Shown: positions 28,901-39,286, counted from the stretch's first letter. The stretch: 64,000 nt of DNA from Pseudoalteromonas luteoviolacea B = ATCC 29581 (GCA_000333235.1 CAPN01000015.1:17274-81273), one strand, 5' to 3'. A program made the numbers and translations. Notes: generated from the letters alone by a model not told the origin.

Positions 28901-29113
28901 GCAATTAAAAAAGTGACCAATAACGACGGCAGTGAAAAGGCGGGTCCTCAGGGGGGGACACCTTGGGCACCGGTAGAAGTAATTCCGTCGACAGAACCGG
29001 TCTTTATTGATGGTAAGGCAAAACTAGTGAATGATGATGTACCTATTGGTTTTGGTTTAAAGACAATTCAAACATTTATCTATAAAAAAGAAGAACATGA
29101 TGAGAAAAAATAA
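25979..29113 (+). CDS. pilY1: type IV pilus tip adhesin PilY1
   Basis: A 1044-residue exported protein with a signal peptide (cleavage after PARA, about residue 21). The N-terminal von Willebrand A-like domain has a complete MIDAS motif DTSGSM (about 45-50). A Cys-rich, Tyr-rich insertion follows (residues about 58-105). The C-terminal half is the PilY1 beta-propeller with EF-hand-like calcium loops ([13 protein letters not shown] and DSDYDGFTD). It promotes pilus extension, adhesion and surface sensing in characterised species. Its 3' end overlaps pilE by 17 bp. Confidence 0.94.
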   Translation: MLKKIMAVGLGVLASIAPARAEDIELYVTHNSTTKERPRVMVLFDTSGSMAWDVNDGSRCYERKKKNEYQSVDCFDSSLTNTKCYKYSSWYGYYEANCGPSRLSVAQSAMTKLIQENADIDFGLMRLYSDDGGYILNGLGASQSSLLSQISNLPASGSTPIAETLWEAYLYMTGKNVYYGAYHSNRDKSVENGNSYISPFSNTTLTRCDNSVNMILMTDGDPTGDSNQNYNIYYTHYDLFGTYPSPTSGSYLNSLAKILYGSSEQVVDLYPSTPNTKDFSRVYTIGFGTGMSNDGMKLLEKTAQDGGGQYLHANTAQELVSALEKQINNIREVNDSFSSPAVAVSSTDQTQSRDSLYFTMFYPETHARWRGNMKKLKVSGAKIVDQSGKQALNELGLIDKDATTYWSTPSSKDGNQVHQGGIAQVLANQTTRTVYSNYNGSSLKSFDYTTALNSYGSTTNLASAFNANAADVAKIINWAQGIDVNDEDGDNSVVDRRSDIFGDPLHSKPVTIDYGNNDVRVVVGTNAGFIHMFKDSDTSASETWAFIPGELLPIIKPTMLKEANKKYYGMDGPLSVHFDDKNRNGIVESGDSVILIAGMRRGGRSYYALDVTSPNQPVLKWVIKGGSGDFQELAQSWSKPLPTYIKKSGTTPVVIFAAGYDTNKDAVTKSVDTKGRGIYIVEALTGKLVWALTPASGFKGKHSMPADLSLLDSDYDGFTDRIYASDVGGGVWRIDLPGTNPNDSTTPWTHFQLASLAGSTSAEDRKFFYKPMIARTLFSKVTNKSVDGKVIKTRRDTPYEAILLGSGNRSHPNWTSTSDYLFVIRDENTITQSFTTNAPQTVVLSDLMDMNSDPFKQVLNNYEDFVEVEADLGGFKGWKYKLSTGEKSLAAPSVAGGIAYFTSFTPADLTSNQCSLSGGKGQLYAFHLHYGTQVYEQLKYDTSYDVPDTPKLYFGCEGGTETEACTNTVRMVGPAIKKVTNNDGSEKAGPQGGTPWAPVEVIPSTEPVFIDGKAKLVNDDVPIGFGLKTIQTFIYKKEEHDEKK

Positions 29114-29516
29114 GCTATCTGCAGGTGGTTTTTCACTGATTGAGTTAATGGTAACAATAGCAATTGTGGGCATATTAGCCTCAATTGCTTACCCGTCTTA
29201 TGAGCAATACGTTAAGCGGGCAGCCAGAGCTGAGGCAATGGCTGCTTTGTTAGATGCAGCTAATCGACAAGAGCAGTATTTTGTCGATAACAGAGCCTAT
29301 ACAACCGATTTAGCCAAGTTGGCTATTTCATCGACGACTGAAAATGGTTATTTTACTTTAGCAACAACCGTAACAGGTAATACCTTTGTTGTCACTGCCA
29401 CGGCAGCAGCGGGTCCTGTGAAAGGTGATTCGGTGTGTAGTACGTTAACTATCAATGAAATTGGAGTAAAAGGCGCGACGGGCTCTGGGACGACAGATTA
29501 TTGCTGGGAGCGCTAG
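29097..29516 (+). CDS. pilE: type IV minor pilin PilE
   Basis: A 139-residue prepilin with the canonical [30 protein letters not shown]-terminus and a C-terminal Cys pair (VCSTL and YCWER). It belongs to the PilE minor-pilin type found after pilY1, rather than the major pilin. ATG 29097 and 29100 are both possible starts. It begins inside pilY1, so coupling is likely. It ends 12 bp from the convergent fimT gene, with no terminator between them. Confidence 0.9.
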   Translation: MMRKNKLSAGGFSLIELMVTIAIVGILASIAYPSYEQYVKRAARAEAMAALLDAANRQEQYFVDNRAYTTDLAKLAISSTTENGYFTLATTVTGNTFVVTATAAAGPVKGDSVCSTLTINEIGVKGATGSGTTDYCWER

Positions 29517-29528
29517 TTTTACGTCAGG

Positions 29529-30056
29529 TTAGATCGCATCGTCACATTTCTGGTGGTCGCTGAGTTTTGTGCGACCACTATGATTTAACGAAAGCTTAAT
29601 GCCAGCTCGTTGTCCACTTGGTAACGTGATGCAATAACGAAATGTTCCATTGTGTAAGCCTTTTGGAGTGCCATCAGGACGAAACGTTATGGCACGTCGA
29701 GGATAAGTGAGTTTGGCACGTTTATCGATGGCCTCTCGCTGATGTAATATTTTTTCATCTCTGTCTAAGGTGCCATCACCATCTTTATCAACAAAGACAG
29801 TTAACGTATCCCCCCAACTCGTTTTATCACAACGAAGATTAATAAGCGCACAGGTGGTTACTTGTGTAATATGATTGATAGCGTAATGGCGAGCAAATGC
29901 AAGTGCCCGATGATAGGTTTGCATTTCTATTTGCATTGTAAAACGAGAATGGAAATGGAGTAGGTTAGGTAAAGTAAATACAACAATAATCGTTATGATC
30001 GCGAGTGTTGTAACTAACTCAAAGAATGTGACGCCAGCGGCTTTTTTTTTGCTCAT
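29529..30056 (-). CDS. GspH/FimT-family minor pilin (first copy)
   Basis: A 175-residue prepilin. The N-terminal GVTFFELVTTLAIITIIVVF helix has Glu at position 5. The VFVDKDGDGTLDRDEKIL loop resembles the acidic loop typical of GspH/FimT proteins. Near the C-terminus it has SGRTKL, close to the GRxR motif reported for DNA-binding FimT proteins. GGAAGG lies 9 nt before the ATG. It runs opposite to the pil operon and is followed by no hairpin. Confidence 0.85.
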   Translation of the reverse strand: MSKKKAAGVTFFELVTTLAIITIIVVFTLPNLLHFHSRFTMQIEMQTYHRALAFARHYAINHITQVTTCALINLRCDKTSWGDTLTVFVDKDGDGTLDRDEKILHQREAIDKRAKLTYPRRAITFRPDGTPKGLHNGTFRYCITLPSGQRAGIKLSLNHSGRTKLSDHQKCDDAI

Positions 30057-30170
30057 CTATATTGCCTTCCATGTGCTTAAAAAGAAAACACATGGATTGT
30101 AGGCAAAACAAGTCAGTTAAGACTTGAAAGTTATTCACTGTTGTACTGCAAGATTGAGCTTATTTCAGGG

Positions 30171-30713
30171 CTAGCTGCAACTCGTGGTTGTTTCGCCGTT
30201 GTAAAGTGCTGTGCCACCTTGAGATATAGTGAGTTGGCGATTGTTAGCATTATCTTGGTCTGGGCAGTAAATAACGGTGGTAGCTTGACCATCTGCAAGA
30301 CGTCCACTGGAATCAAAGCGAAAACGAGTCGCACCAATCTTTAGTTTATCTTGTCCTTGAGGCACATCCATGACACGCAACATCACATCGGTGCCTCCAT
30401 CAAAAGTATAATTACTGTTATAGTCAACAAAGACAGCGACAGGGTTGGTTGTCCAATCATTTTGACATGCAAACGATGAACTGCTTTGGATAGCGGCTGC
30501 TGTTCCAGGGCAAACAACCACAATTTCGTCAGCTGCACTGGCTTTTGCTCGTGCGAACATTAAGTTGCGTTTTAATTCGAGAAGATAATTTTCTGCTCGG
30601 TTGCGTTCTAGAAGGTTAGAGTTATTAATGACTGCAAAAGCGGCGATGATCCCAACAATTGCAATGGTTATCATTGCTTCTAACAGGGTAAATCCGTTAT
30701 TCGCGTTCTTCAT
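30171..30713 (-). CDS. GspH/FimT-family minor pilin (second copy)
   Basis: A 180-residue prepilin with the GFTLLEAMITIAIVGIIAAFAVI N-terminus and a degenerate acidic loop (VDYNSNYTFDGGTD). It is in tandem with the other fimT copy, 114 bp apart, same strand. The C-terminus lacks the GRxR-like motif. The two differ strongly in sequence, so this is an old duplication or two specialised proteins. Confidence 0.85.
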   Translation of the reverse strand: MKNANNGFTLLEAMITIAIVGIIAAFAVINNSNLLERNRAENYLLELKRNLMFARAKASAADEIVVVCPGTAAAIQSSSSFACQNDWTTNPVAVFVDYNSNYTFDGGTDVMLRVMDVPQGQDKLKIGATRFRFDSSGRLADGQATTVIYCPDQDNANNRQLTISQGGTALYNGETTTSCS

Positions 30714-30833
30714 ACTAATGTCCGAGAAACTGAAGATAATTCATTATGACGTGTTTTTAAGTTCCGATTCAATGAGTTTGTTTGCTTACCGCGCTTAGAT
30801 TGACTAAAATCGACGCAACTAACAGATAACTAA

Positions 30834-31181
<348 letters not shown>

Positions 31182-31231
31182 CCTCAATTTAGGCTATTTA
31201 ACGTTAAAGTTAACAAACTACTTTTAAATGC

Positions 31232-31258
31232 AAAAAAGCGCCTTGATGGCGCTTTTTT
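31232..31258. terminator. bidirectional terminator between glnB and dapD
   Basis: AAAAAAGCGCC, loop TTGAT, GGCGCTTTTTT. It is symmetrical and lies between convergent genes. Confidence 0.92.
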
Positions 31259-31276
31259 AGTGTTATTGTGCGCTCA

Positions 31277-32101
31277 TTACTCAACTGAGCGAAGCAGGGC
31301 GTTAATGCCAACTTTTTCGCGAGTTTTTTGGTCGACTTTTTTGACGATAATAGCAGCATATAAGTTGTGCGTACCGTCTTTGCTTGGCAGTGAGCCAGGC
31401 ACCACTACCGCGCCGGCTGGCACTCTTCCAAAGTGAACTTCACCAGTCTCTCGATCGTAAATGCGTGTACTTTGCGAAATATAGACACCCATCGAAATCA
31501 CCGCGCCTTCTTCGACTATCACACCTTCAACGATTTCAGAGCGTGCGCCGATGAAGCAATTGTCTTCAATAATGGTTGGATTGGCTTGAAGGGGTTCTAA
31601 TACGCCACCAATTCCAACCCCGCCAGATAGATGCACATTTTTACCGATTTGAGCACACGAACCAACCGTTGCCCATGTATCGACCATAGTACCCTCATCA
31701 ACATATGCACCAATGTTGACGTAGGACGGCATTAGGACCACATTTTTGCCAATAAAACTGCCTTGTCGTGCAACAGCGTTAGGTACAACACGCATACCTT
31801 CCTGTTTGAATTGCTCTGGCGTGTATTCGGAAAATTTTAATGGTACTTTGTCGAAAAATTGGTTAACGCCATCGTGCATTGGTTTGTTATCGCGAATACG
31901 GAATGACAGTAAAACGGCCTTTTTAAGCCATTGGTGTACAACCCATTCACCGCTGATTTTCTCTGCAACACGTGCAGCACCAGAATCCAATAATGACAGC
32001 GCTTGATTGATTGCAGATGCAATAGCCGGCTCCACAGTGGCAGGAGAGATAGTTGCACGGTTTTCCCATGCGTTTTCAATAATCGTTTTTAAATCAGACA
32101 T
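31277..32101 (-). CDS. dapD: tetrahydrodipicolinate N-succinyltransferase
   Basis: A 274-residue trimeric left-handed beta-helix enzyme of the lysine/diaminopimelate pathway, using succinyl-CoA. Hexapeptide repeats run through the centre ([40 protein letters not shown]). The length equals E. coli DapD (274). Gene order glnD-dapD on the minus strand, 9 bp apart, indicates co-transcription, as in E. coli neighbourhoods. Confidence 0.97.
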   Translation of the reverse strand: MSDLKTIIENAWENRATISPATVEPAIASAINQALSLLDSGAARVAEKISGEWVVHQWLKKAVLLSFRIRDNKPMHDGVNQFFDKVPLKFSEYTPEQFKQEGMRVVPNAVARQGSFIGKNVVLMPSYVNIGAYVDEGTMVDTWATVGSCAQIGKNVHLSGGVGIGGVLEPLQANPTIIEDNCFIGARSEIVEGVIVEEGAVISMGVYISQSTRIYDRETGEVHFGRVPAGAVVVPGSLPSKDGTHNLYAAIIVKKVDQKTREKVGINALLRSVE

Positions 32102-32110
32102 AGTTTCCTC

Positions 32111-34729
32111 TTATTCCGATTCTGCATTTAATTTTTTTAACAGTGCACGATGCACTTTAACTTGCTCTTCGTCCGAAAGGGACAAATAGGCTTTATTCGA
32201 TACCACAAAGAAATCTTCAGCACGTTCGCCAACGGTGGTGATCCGAGCGGCATGAATGTGTAGCTCTTGTTCTTCAAATACTTCAGCAATTTTGGTCAGC
32301 AAACCTTGAATATCAATGGCTTGAATTTCAATTAAGTTTCTGTCCTCGCGAGCGTGAGGACGGACAATGACCAATGGTTTGATATTAAAGTCTTTAAAAC
32401 GGTGCGAACGATTCTTTTTGATCCGAACTTTCTTTTTCGGATCCGCGAGCATCTGCTCAATGCCTTTATGAATTGATTGTGCTCTACTTGATGCAATTGC
32501 ATCACCGTTCACTTCAAGGATAACAAAATTGTAAACGACATAGCCATCTTTTGTCGTCATGACTTGCGCATGTTGGATCTGGGCTTTTTTCGAGCCAATT
32601 ACACTCACAAGCTTTACGAATAAACTCGATTCGTAAGGACTGTAAACAAATACTTGCGTTCCACCGTGCAGCGGTTTCGATGACACCGATACACTTGCGT
32701 GGCTCAAATCATTTGAAGCTAACAAATGGCTTGTATGCCATGAAATTTGTTCTTCACTGAATGCAGTGAAGTAATTAGCTTTGAAGCGAGTCCAAATGTG
32801 GTCGATTAAGTCATCACGAAATCCATCTAACACAAGACGCTGTTTAGCTTGCTGTTTTTTATCTCGAATTTGATCACGCATGTCCATTGGGTTTTCAAGC
32901 CCAAGCCGAAGTGCCCTTTGTCCATGCAGATAGAGTTCACGAAGCAAGGTATTTTTCCAGTCGTTCCAAAGGTTATCGTTTGTCGCACGAATATCGGCAA
33001 CAGTAAGGCAATAAAGATAATCTAATTGGCGTTCATTTTTAACTTTAGAGGCAAATTCGGAGATAACTTCAGGATCGTTAATGTCTTTTCGTTGTGCGGT
33101 TACTGACATGAGCAGATGATGCTCAACTAACCACGCAACAAGTTTTGAATCAGATGAGGTAAAACCATGCATTTTACAAAAGGCAAGTGCATCCACCGCC
33201 CCAAGCTCTGAGTGGTCACCTCCTCGGCCTTTTGCAATATCATGAAAAATTGCAGCAAGATACAACAGCTCGGGTTTATCCATTCGGGTCACAATTTCCG
33301 AGCAGAGCGGGAAACGTGAGTGTTGTGCTCGATCAAAATAGTGATAGATATTGTTCACAAGTTGATGGGTATGTTCATCAACGGTATAAGAATGAAATAA
33401 ATCAAATTGCATTTGGCCAAATATATTGCGCCACTGAGGCAAATACGCTGCGATGATGCCGTGTTTGTGCATTAGGGTAAACGCTCGGCCCATGCCATTT
33501 GGATGTTTGATTAATCGCAAAAAAGCATCTCGACATGCCGCATAATCCTGCAAATCGCCAAGTAGCCGTCGCCTCACTTGACGCATCGTGCGAATGGTAT
33601 TGGGTTCAATTTGGGTGATCGTAGGTTTTTCTGCAATGTGCTCAAAGAGTACAAACAATTGTTCACGGCGGAAAAAAACCGACGGATCTTTAACACGAAT
33701 TTTGCTACCAACGCGTTCAAAGTTCCGATCAAGTGGTATAGCGCTATGAAGATGTTGATCTGGCAAGATGCTTTCTTCAAAGTAAGCAAGCAACATTTCG
33801 TTCATTTCTCGGATGCGGCTCATGATCCGAAATAAGCGTTTCATCATACGTTCTACAGACGCTTTTCCTTCCGCCCCAAAGCCAAGTAATTCTGCTGCGT
33901 GGGGCTGGTGGTCGAATAACAAGCGATTTTCAGAGCGTCCAGCGGCTAAATGCAGTGCAAAACGAATATTCCAGAGGTTTTCTAAACACTCTAACAGTTC
34001 TTGAGATTCTTCATGGGTAAGATAACCGTGATCAATCAGTTCTTCTAAGGTTTCTGCCTGGAAATGTTTCTTAGCCACCCAAAAAATAGTTTGTATGTCG
34101 CGCAGTCCACCTGGATTTTCCTTAACATTAGGCTCCAGGTTATAGGCTGTGCCATGACACTTCTTGTGGCGTAAGTTTTGTTCGTTGACTTTGGCAATAA
34201 AAAAGTCATCAGAGCGCCACAATGGACTTTCTTGGATGTGTTTTTTAAGCTTTTCATACGCGATATGATTGCCGCAGATTAACCGGCTTTCGAGTAAGCT
34301 TGTGGTAAAGTGCACATCATGTTGCTTTTGTTCAAGTACTTCTTGATGTGTGCGAACACTGTGGCCTATTTCAAGGTTTAAGTCCCACAGGTAAGTGACA
34401 AATTGTTCAAGCTTTATGACGATGTCTTCATTGGGTTTATCGTCTACTAAAAGTAGGAAATCAATATCAGAATAAGGGTGCAATTCACCTCGGCCATATC
34501 CTCCGATTGCAATTAATGCCATGTCCGTATGATTGGCAAGGCCAACTTGATTAAACAATTTTATAAGGAGTCGATCAATGAATTCCGCACGTGCATTGAT
34601 TAAGTTTCTTACGGGTTGTTTTGTAAACTCGTTGTGCAACCATTTGTAAAAATAAGCAGAACAATCTTTGTATTGTTGCAAATCGGATGCGTCGTCTAAG
34701 AGTTGTTTTAATTTATTCGGCAAGGCCAA
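32111..34729 (-). CDS. glnD: bifunctional uridylyltransferase/uridylyl-removing enzyme
   Basis: An 872-residue enzyme that adds UMP to, or removes it from, P-II in response to glutamine. The nucleotidyltransferase motif GGYGRGELHPYSDIDF is at about 76-91. The HD hydrolase domain is around 500 (FHDIAKGRGGDHS), and two C-terminal ACT domains (about 690-770, 800-870) sense glutamine. Its target glnB is in the same region. Length fits the family (about 870-890). Confidence 0.96.
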   Translation of the reverse strand: MALPNKLKQLLDDASDLQQYKDCSAYFYKWLHNEFTKQPVRNLINARAEFIDRLLIKLFNQVGLANHTDMALIAIGGYGRGELHPYSDIDFLLLVDDKPNEDIVIKLEQFVTYLWDLNLEIGHSVRTHQEVLEQKQHDVHFTTSLLESRLICGNHIAYEKLKKHIQESPLWRSDDFFIAKVNEQNLRHKKCHGTAYNLEPNVKENPGGLRDIQTIFWVAKKHFQAETLEELIDHGYLTHEESQELLECLENLWNIRFALHLAAGRSENRLLFDHQPHAAELLGFGAEGKASVERMMKRLFRIMSRIREMNEMLLAYFEESILPDQHLHSAIPLDRNFERVGSKIRVKDPSVFFRREQLFVLFEHIAEKPTITQIEPNTIRTMRQVRRRLLGDLQDYAACRDAFLRLIKHPNGMGRAFTLMHKHGIIAAYLPQWRNIFGQMQFDLFHSYTVDEHTHQLVNNIYHYFDRAQHSRFPLCSEIVTRMDKPELLYLAAIFHDIAKGRGGDHSELGAVDALAFCKMHGFTSSDSKLVAWLVEHHLLMSVTAQRKDINDPEVISEFASKVKNERQLDYLYCLTVADIRATNDNLWNDWKNTLLRELYLHGQRALRLGLENPMDMRDQIRDKKQQAKQRLVLDGFRDDLIDHIWTRFKANYFTAFSEEQISWHTSHLLASNDLSHASVSVSSKPLHGGTQVFVYSPYESSLFVKLVSVIGSKKAQIQHAQVMTTKDGYVVYNFVILEVNGDAIASSRAQSIHKGIEQMLADPKKKVRIKKNRSHRFKDFNIKPLVIVRPHAREDRNLIEIQAIDIQGLLTKIAEVFEEQELHIHAARITTVGERAEDFFVVSNKAYLSLSDEEQVKVHRALLKKLNAESE

Positions 34730-34933
34730 AATAGGGCTCCTCGGGATTTTGAACTGACACTAACTCCAATTTCAGTCACGGACTTGAGTCGTTCGGTATA
34801 AAACTCATTTGTTTTTGATTTTTATTAGACTGACTATATACCCAAATGGCCTTAAACTGAACCTAATGATTGACTCTGAATATCGTTTATTGAGGTATTT
34901 TGGGTATCTCGATCGAGTGAGGCAAGGGAGAAG

Positions 34934-34971
34934 GAAAAAATGACACACAGCCTGTGGGGTTGGCTGTGTGT
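34934..34971 (-). terminator. terminator of map (minus strand)
   Basis: On the minus strand ACACACAGCC and GGCTGTGTGT form a 10-bp stem followed by CA and T6. It lies just after the map stop codon. Confidence 0.85.
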
Positions 34972-34984
34972 ATTGGGTCGAGAA

Positions 34985-35770
34985 CTAGTGAGAAATTACT
35001 TTTTCAATGGTGTCGTCGTTTCGGTGAGTTAAGACCTCTACGCCGTTTTCAGTGACCAGTAATGTGTGTTCCCATTGTGCAGATAAGCTACGGTCTTTGG
35101 TCACAACGGTCCAATCGTCTTTCAACAATTTACAGTGACGTTTTCCTGCGTTAACCATAGGTTCGATGGTTAAACACATACCTGCTTGTAGCTCTTCACC
35201 CGTCCCCGGCTTGCCATAATGCATGACTTGCGGTTCTTCGTGGAATTCGGCCCCGATACCATGTCCGCAGTATTCACGTACAATCGAATAACTAAATCCT
35301 TCAGCGTATTTTTGAATCGCGGCGCCGATATCACCTAAGCGAACACCAGGCTTAACCATGCGGATTGCCAAATAAAGGCTTTCTTGCGTCACCTCGCATA
35401 AACGTTTGCCCTGAATTGACGGTGCGCCAACATAGAACATTTTTGAGGTATCACCATGATAGCCATCTTTTATAACGGTAATGTCGATGTTGATGATGTC
35501 ACCGTCTTTCAGTGGTTTGTCGTTTGGAATGCCGTGACAAATTACATGATTAACCGACGTGCAAATGGATTTCGGAAAGCCATGGTAGTTTAGTGGGGCA
35601 GGGATCGCTTTTTGAACATCAACAATGTAATCATGGCAAATCGTGTTTAGCTCGTCAGTTGTTACCCCTGGTTTTACATATGGTTCGATCATTTCCAGGA
35701 CTTCTGCTGCAAGACGTCCCGCAACGCGCATTTTTTCAATTTCATCAGGGGTTTTAATCACTGCGCTCAT
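34985..35770 (-). CDS. map: type I methionine aminopeptidase
   Basis: A 261-residue dimetal enzyme removing the initiator Met from new proteins. The five metal ligands appear in INIDITVIKDGYHGDTS (two Asp, about 96 and 107), GHGIGAEFHEEP (His), TIEPMV (Glu) and QWEHTLLV (Glu). Divergent from rpsB, the standard arrangement. The 276-bp divergent region carries the rpsB promoter and leader. Confidence 0.97.
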   Translation of the reverse strand: MSAVIKTPDEIEKMRVAGRLAAEVLEMIEPYVKPGVTTDELNTICHDYIVDVQKAIPAPLNYHGFPKSICTSVNHVICHGIPNDKPLKDGDIINIDITVIKDGYHGDTSKMFYVGAPSIQGKRLCEVTQESLYLAIRMVKPGVRLGDIGAAIQKYAEGFSYSIVREYCGHGIGAEFHEEPQVMHYGKPGTGEELQAGMCLTIEPMVNAGKRHCKLLKDDWTVVTKDRSLSAQWEHTLLVTENGVEVLTHRNDDTIEKVISH

Positions 35771-35823
35771 TCAAGCTCCCATTTTAGTTTACAGTTTTGG
35801 TGGTCTAAATTTTATACGTATCA

Positions 35824-35852
35824 TTGAGTCGATGCGATTTATATGGTATAAA
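35824..35852 (+). promoter_or_regulatory. rpsB promoter
   Basis: TTGAGT (35824-35829), a 17-bp spacer, TATAAA (35847-35852) and then the GC-rich discriminator GCGCGCC. This is the typical architecture of stringently controlled ribosomal protein promoters. A start near 35859 gives a leader of about 187 nt. Confidence 0.75.
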
Positions 35853-35859
35853 GCGCGCC

Positions 35860-36046
35860 GTCTTTTTACAAATAAATTCTCTGCCTTGATGGTCAGCGTA
35901 TTTTTTGTCATTAAGGCAATTAACTTAAATATTAACACACACACATATCGACACATACACTTGGGTGCATGTTTCCTTAAATTTTAAGGCACGTGTTGGT
36001 GCTATGGGATATGTGGAGGCCTAACCCTTAATTGAGGAAAATTCAA
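35860..36046 (+). promoter_or_regulatory. rpsB 5' leader, candidate S2 autoregulatory region
   Basis: A noncoding leader of about 187 nt before rpsB. In E. coli and other gammaproteobacteria S2 represses its own operon through the rpsB leader. The last 60 nt (GGCACGTGTTGGTGCTATGG, then TGGAGGCC) are the most structured part and could be the S2 element. The structure was not folded. Confidence 0.45.
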
Positions 36047-36775
36047 ATGGCAAACGTTTCAATGCGCGATATGCTTCAAGCTGGTGTTCACTTCGGTCAC
36101 CAAGCTCGTTACTGGAATCCAAAAATGAAGCCATTCATTTTCGGTGCTCGTAACCGCGTTCACATCATCAACCTAGAAAAGACAGTTCCAATGTTCAACG
36201 ATGCACTTAAGTTCCTTTCGAACGTTGCATCAAACAAAGGTAAAATCCTTTTCGTTGGTACTAAGCGCGCAGCAAGCGAAGCAGTAAAAGAAGCAGCGAC
36301 TGGCTGTGATCAATTTTACGTAAATCACCGTTGGTTAGGTGGTATGTTGACTAACTGGAAAACAGTTCGTCAATCAATCAAGCGTCTTAAAGACCTTGAA
36401 ATCCAAAGCCAAGACGGTACTTTCGAAAAATTGACTAAGAAAGAAGCGTTAATGCTTACTCGTGAAATGGAAAAGCTTGAGAAGAGCCTTGGCGGTATCA
36501 AAGATATGGGCGGTCTTCCAGACGCACTATTTGTTATCGACGCAGATCACGAGCACATCGCTATCCGCGAAGCAAACAACCTAGGTATTCCAGTAGTATC
36601 AATCGTTGATACTAACTCGAACCCAGACGGCGTTGACTTCGTTGTTCCAGGTAACGACGATGCGATCCGTGCAATCCAGCTTTACACTGGCGCAGTAGCT
36701 CAAGCTGTTACTGAAGGCCGCGAAAGCAACATCGTTGCTCAAGCTGAGAAAGACGACTTCGTAGAAGCTGAGTAA
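36047..36775 (+). CDS. rpsB: 30S ribosomal protein S2
   Basis: A 242-residue small-subunit protein ([19 protein letters not shown] start; [16 protein letters not shown] [21 protein letters not shown] near the end). I start at ATG 36047 with GAGGA about 10 nt upstream; the longer frame from 36032 lacks an SD. Codon use is strongly biased to abundant tRNAs. It is followed by tsf after 101 bp containing a long hairpin. Confidence 0.98.
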   Translation: MANVSMRDMLQAGVHFGHQARYWNPKMKPFIFGARNRVHIINLEKTVPMFNDALKFLSNVASNKGKILFVGTKRAASEAVKEAATGCDQFYVNHRWLGGMLTNWKTVRQSIKRLKDLEIQSQDGTFEKLTKKEALMLTREMEKLEKSLGGIKDMGGLPDALFVIDADHEHIAIREANNLGIPVVSIVDTNSNPDGVDFVVPGNDDAIRAIQLYTGAVAQAVTEGRESNIVAQAEKDDFVEAE

Positions 36776-36784
36776 TAAGCTGTC

Positions 36785-36819
36785 ATCAAGTCTTCATCGA
36801 ATTTCGATGAAGACTTGAT
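36785..36819 (+). terminator. rpsB-tsf intergenic hairpin (attenuator)
   Basis: A perfect 15-bp stem (36785-36799 with 36805-36819) and a 5-nt loop, followed by only a weak T-rich stretch. It probably lowers rather than stops read-through into tsf, or protects rpsB mRNA from 3' decay. A second 7-bp hairpin (TAAGCGG/CCGCTTA) follows at about 36830-36846. Confidence 0.6.
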
Positions 36820-36876
36820 ATTCTTTGCTAAGCGGAACCCCGCTTAAGAACCGAATTCAGATTTGAGGATATTCAA

Positions 36877-37728
36877 ATGGCTGTAACTGCTGCCCTAGTT
36901 AAAGAGCTACGCGACCGTACTGGCGCTGGCATGATGGATTGTAAAAAAGCGCTAACTGAAACCAACGGTGACATCGAGTTAGCAATTGAAAATATGCGTA
37001 AAAGTGGTGCTGCTAAAGCTGCTAAGAAAGCTGGTAATATCGCTGCAGAAGGTACAATCCTTATCAAGCAAGCTGACGGTATTGCTGCACTTGTTGAAGT
37101 TAACTGCCAAACCGACTTCGTTGCGAAAGATAAGAACTTCCTAGCATTTGCTAATGAAGTTACTGACGTTGCTGCTGCAGAGAAAATTTCTGTTGAAGAG
37201 CTACAAGCACAATTCGAAGAGAAGCGTGTTGCGCTAGTAACGAAAATTGGCGAAAACATCAACATTCGTCGCGTTCAATACTTAGGTGGTGCAAACCTAG
37301 CTGAGTACCGTCACGGCGACCGTATCGGTGTTGTTGTTGCTGGTGAAGCAGACGAAGAGACGTTAAAGCAAGTGGCAATGCACGTTGCTGCATCACGTCC
37401 TGAGTACGTAAACCCAGAAGACGTTCCAGCAGACGTAGTGGCGAAAGAGCGTGAAGTTCAAATCGACATCGCTATGAACGAAGGCAAGCCAGCTGAAATC
37501 GCTGAGAAGATGGTTGAAGGCCGTATGAAGAAGTTCACTGGTGAAGTTTCTCTTACTGGTCAAGCGTTCATCATGGAGCCTAAGAAGTCAGTTGGTGAAT
37601 TCCTTAAAGAGAAAGGCGCAACAGTAACGGCATTTGTACGCTTAGAAGTTGGTGAAGGCATCGAGAAGAAAGTTGATGACTTTGCTGCTGAAGTTGCTGC
37701 ACAGATGGCGGCTGCAAAAGGCGCTTAA
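36877..37728 (+). CDS. tsf: elongation factor Ts
   Basis: A 283-residue nucleotide exchange factor for EF-Tu, the same length as in E. coli. The N-terminal domain ([21 protein letters not shown]) and the TDFVAKD core motif ([16 protein letters not shown]) that inserts into EF-Tu are clear. SD GAGGATATTCAA precedes the ATG. Highly expressed codon use. Confidence 0.98.
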   Translation: MAVTAALVKELRDRTGAGMMDCKKALTETNGDIELAIENMRKSGAAKAAKKAGNIAAEGTILIKQADGIAALVEVNCQTDFVAKDKNFLAFANEVTDVAAAEKISVEELQAQFEEKRVALVTKIGENINIRRVQYLGGANLAEYRHGDRIGVVVAGEADEETLKQVAMHVAASRPEYVNPEDVPADVVAKEREVQIDIAMNEGKPAEIAEKMVEGRMKKFTGEVSLTGQAFIMEPKKSVGEFLKEKGATVTAFVRLEVGEGIEKKVDDFAAEVAAQMAAAKGA

Positions 37729-37801
37729 TCGCTTTTATAGACGCAATGTAGCAGGTTTAACCACCTCAGTTTACTTTGCGTCTCACGCGAAAATTCTTTA
37801 G

Positions 37802-37845
37802 AATAGCCGCGCTTGTGTGAAAACATAAGCGCGGTTATTTTTTAC
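37802..37845 (+). terminator. terminator after tsf
   Basis: AATAGCCGCGCTTGTGT pairs with AACATAAGCGCGGTTATT (one G-U and one more mismatch-tolerant pair), followed by a T run. It separates rpsB-tsf from pyrH. Confidence 0.85.
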
Positions 37846-37871
37846 CTTCACTTTTAATTGGCCCGAATTTT

Positions 37872-38609
37872 ATGACTATCAATCGAAAACCTGTTTTTAG
37901 ACGCGTTCTTCTCAAATTAAGTGGTGAAGCCCTAATGGGAGATGAAGGCTTTGGTATCGATCCAAAAGTATTGGATCGCATGGCTCAAGAAATCAAAGAA
38001 CTAGTAGAACTCGACGTAGAAGTGGGTTTAGTTATTGGCGGTGGCAACTTCTTACGTGGTGGTTCACTTGCAGAGGCAGGCATGAACCGTGTAGTTGGTG
38101 ACCACATGGGCATGTTGGCAACAGTAATGAACGGTTTGGCAATGCGCGATGCGCTACACCGAGCATTTGTAAATGCACGACTTATGTCAGCGATCCCACT
38201 CAATGGTGTTTGTGATGCATACAATTGGGCAGAAGCGATTAGCTTATTAAAATCAGGTCGCGTTGTGATTTTCTCTGCCGGTACGGGCAACCCGTTTTTT
38301 ACAACAGACTCTGCTGCGTGTTTACGTGGTATTGAGATTGAAGCGGATACCGTAATTAAAGCAACAAAAGTCGATGGTGTTTTCAATGATGACCCAGTGA
38401 AAAACCCAGAGGCAACACTTTATCGTCATTTGACCTATAATGAAGTGATTGACCAAGAATTGAAAGTGATGGATTTAGCGGCGTTTACGCTAGCACGTGA
38501 TCACGATATGCCAATCAGCGTGTTCAATATGAATAAACCTGGGGCATTAAAGCGCGTGATCATGGGTGAAGAAGAAGGTACGCTTATTTCTTCGCAAGCA
38601 TCAGAATAA
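37872..38609 (+). CDS. pyrH: UMP kinase
   Basis: A 245-residue hexameric UMP kinase of the amino acid kinase fold, making UDP in pyrimidine synthesis. Motifs: [39 protein letters not shown] and [12 protein letters not shown]. It stands between tsf and frr as in most proteobacteria, with its own upstream terminator, so an additional promoter within 37729-37871 is likely. Confidence 0.98.
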   Translation: MTINRKPVFRRVLLKLSGEALMGDEGFGIDPKVLDRMAQEIKELVELDVEVGLVIGGGNFLRGGSLAEAGMNRVVGDHMGMLATVMNGLAMRDALHRAFVNARLMSAIPLNGVCDAYNWAEAISLLKSGRVVIFSAGTGNPFFTTDSAACLRGIEIEADTVIKATKVDGVFNDDPVKNPEATLYRHLTYNEVIDQELKVMDLAAFTLARDHDMPISVFNMNKPGALKRVIMGEEEGTLISSQASE

Positions 38610-38628
38610 TATAGACTAGGATAGCATT

Positions 38629-39186
38629 GTGATTAACGATATTAAAAAAGACGCTCAAGAGCGTATGAAAAAAAGTGTTGCAGCACTTGCAAGCCAACTC
38701 TCTAAAATCCGTACTGGTCGTGCGCACCCTGCGCTGTTAGACGGTATCTCTGTGTCTTACTACGGCGCAGATACACCACTAAATCAAGTGGCAAACGTAT
38801 CAGTAGAAGATGCGCGTACGCTTGCGATTAGCGTGTTTGATCGCTCATTGGCTCAAGCTGTAGAAAAGGCGATCATGGCATCGGATTTAGGGTTAAACCC
38901 AATGTCTGCTGGTGCGATGATTCGTGTTCCACTTCCGCCACTGACTGAAGAGCGCCGTAAGGACCTAATTAAAGTTGTTCGTGCAGAAGTTGAAGCCGGT
39001 CGTGTTGCCGTGCGTAATATTCGTCGTGACGCGAACGGTGATATTAAATCATTATTAAAAGATAAATCAATTTCTGAAGATGAAGCGCGTCAAGGCGAAG
39101 ACGAAGTTCAAAAGCTAACTGACACTTACATCAAAGAAATGGATACGCAACTGAGCGCGAAAGAAGCAGAATTGATGGAAATCTAA
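38629..39186 (+). CDS. frr: ribosome recycling factor
   Basis: A 185-residue, L-shaped factor (same length as E. coli RRF) that with EF-G splits the post-termination ribosome. Conserved segments are [34 protein letters not shown] and [20 protein letters not shown] start with AGGA about 10 nt upstream. It lies 19 bp after pyrH, so likely co-transcribed, and is followed by a terminator. Confidence 0.98.
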   Translation: MINDIKKDAQERMKKSVAALASQLSKIRTGRAHPALLDGISVSYYGADTPLNQVANVSVEDARTLAISVFDRSLAQAVEKAIMASDLGLNPMSAGAMIRVPLPPLTEERRKDLIKVVRAEVEAGRVAVRNIRRDANGDIKSLLKDKSISEDEARQGEDEVQKLTDTYIKEMDTQLSAKEAELMEI

Positions 39187-39234
39187 GCGAATACGTTCCG
39201 CTTAATCGTACTAAACTTAAATTTATTAGGCTAG

Positions 39235-39272
39235 AAACGCCACCTAGGGTATACTGGGCGGCGTTTTTTTTT
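39235..39272 (+). terminator. terminator between frr and uppS
   Basis: AAACGCC (39235-39241) pairs with GGCGTTT (39260-39266), followed by a long T run. Confidence 0.8.
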
Positions 39273-39286
39273 ACTCACGAATTAGT

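Noticed and set aside
39221..39255. TATACT in the frr-uppS gap considered as a -10 box for uppS
   Set aside because: No acceptable -35 box at the right distance, and the sequence is part of the frr terminator loop.
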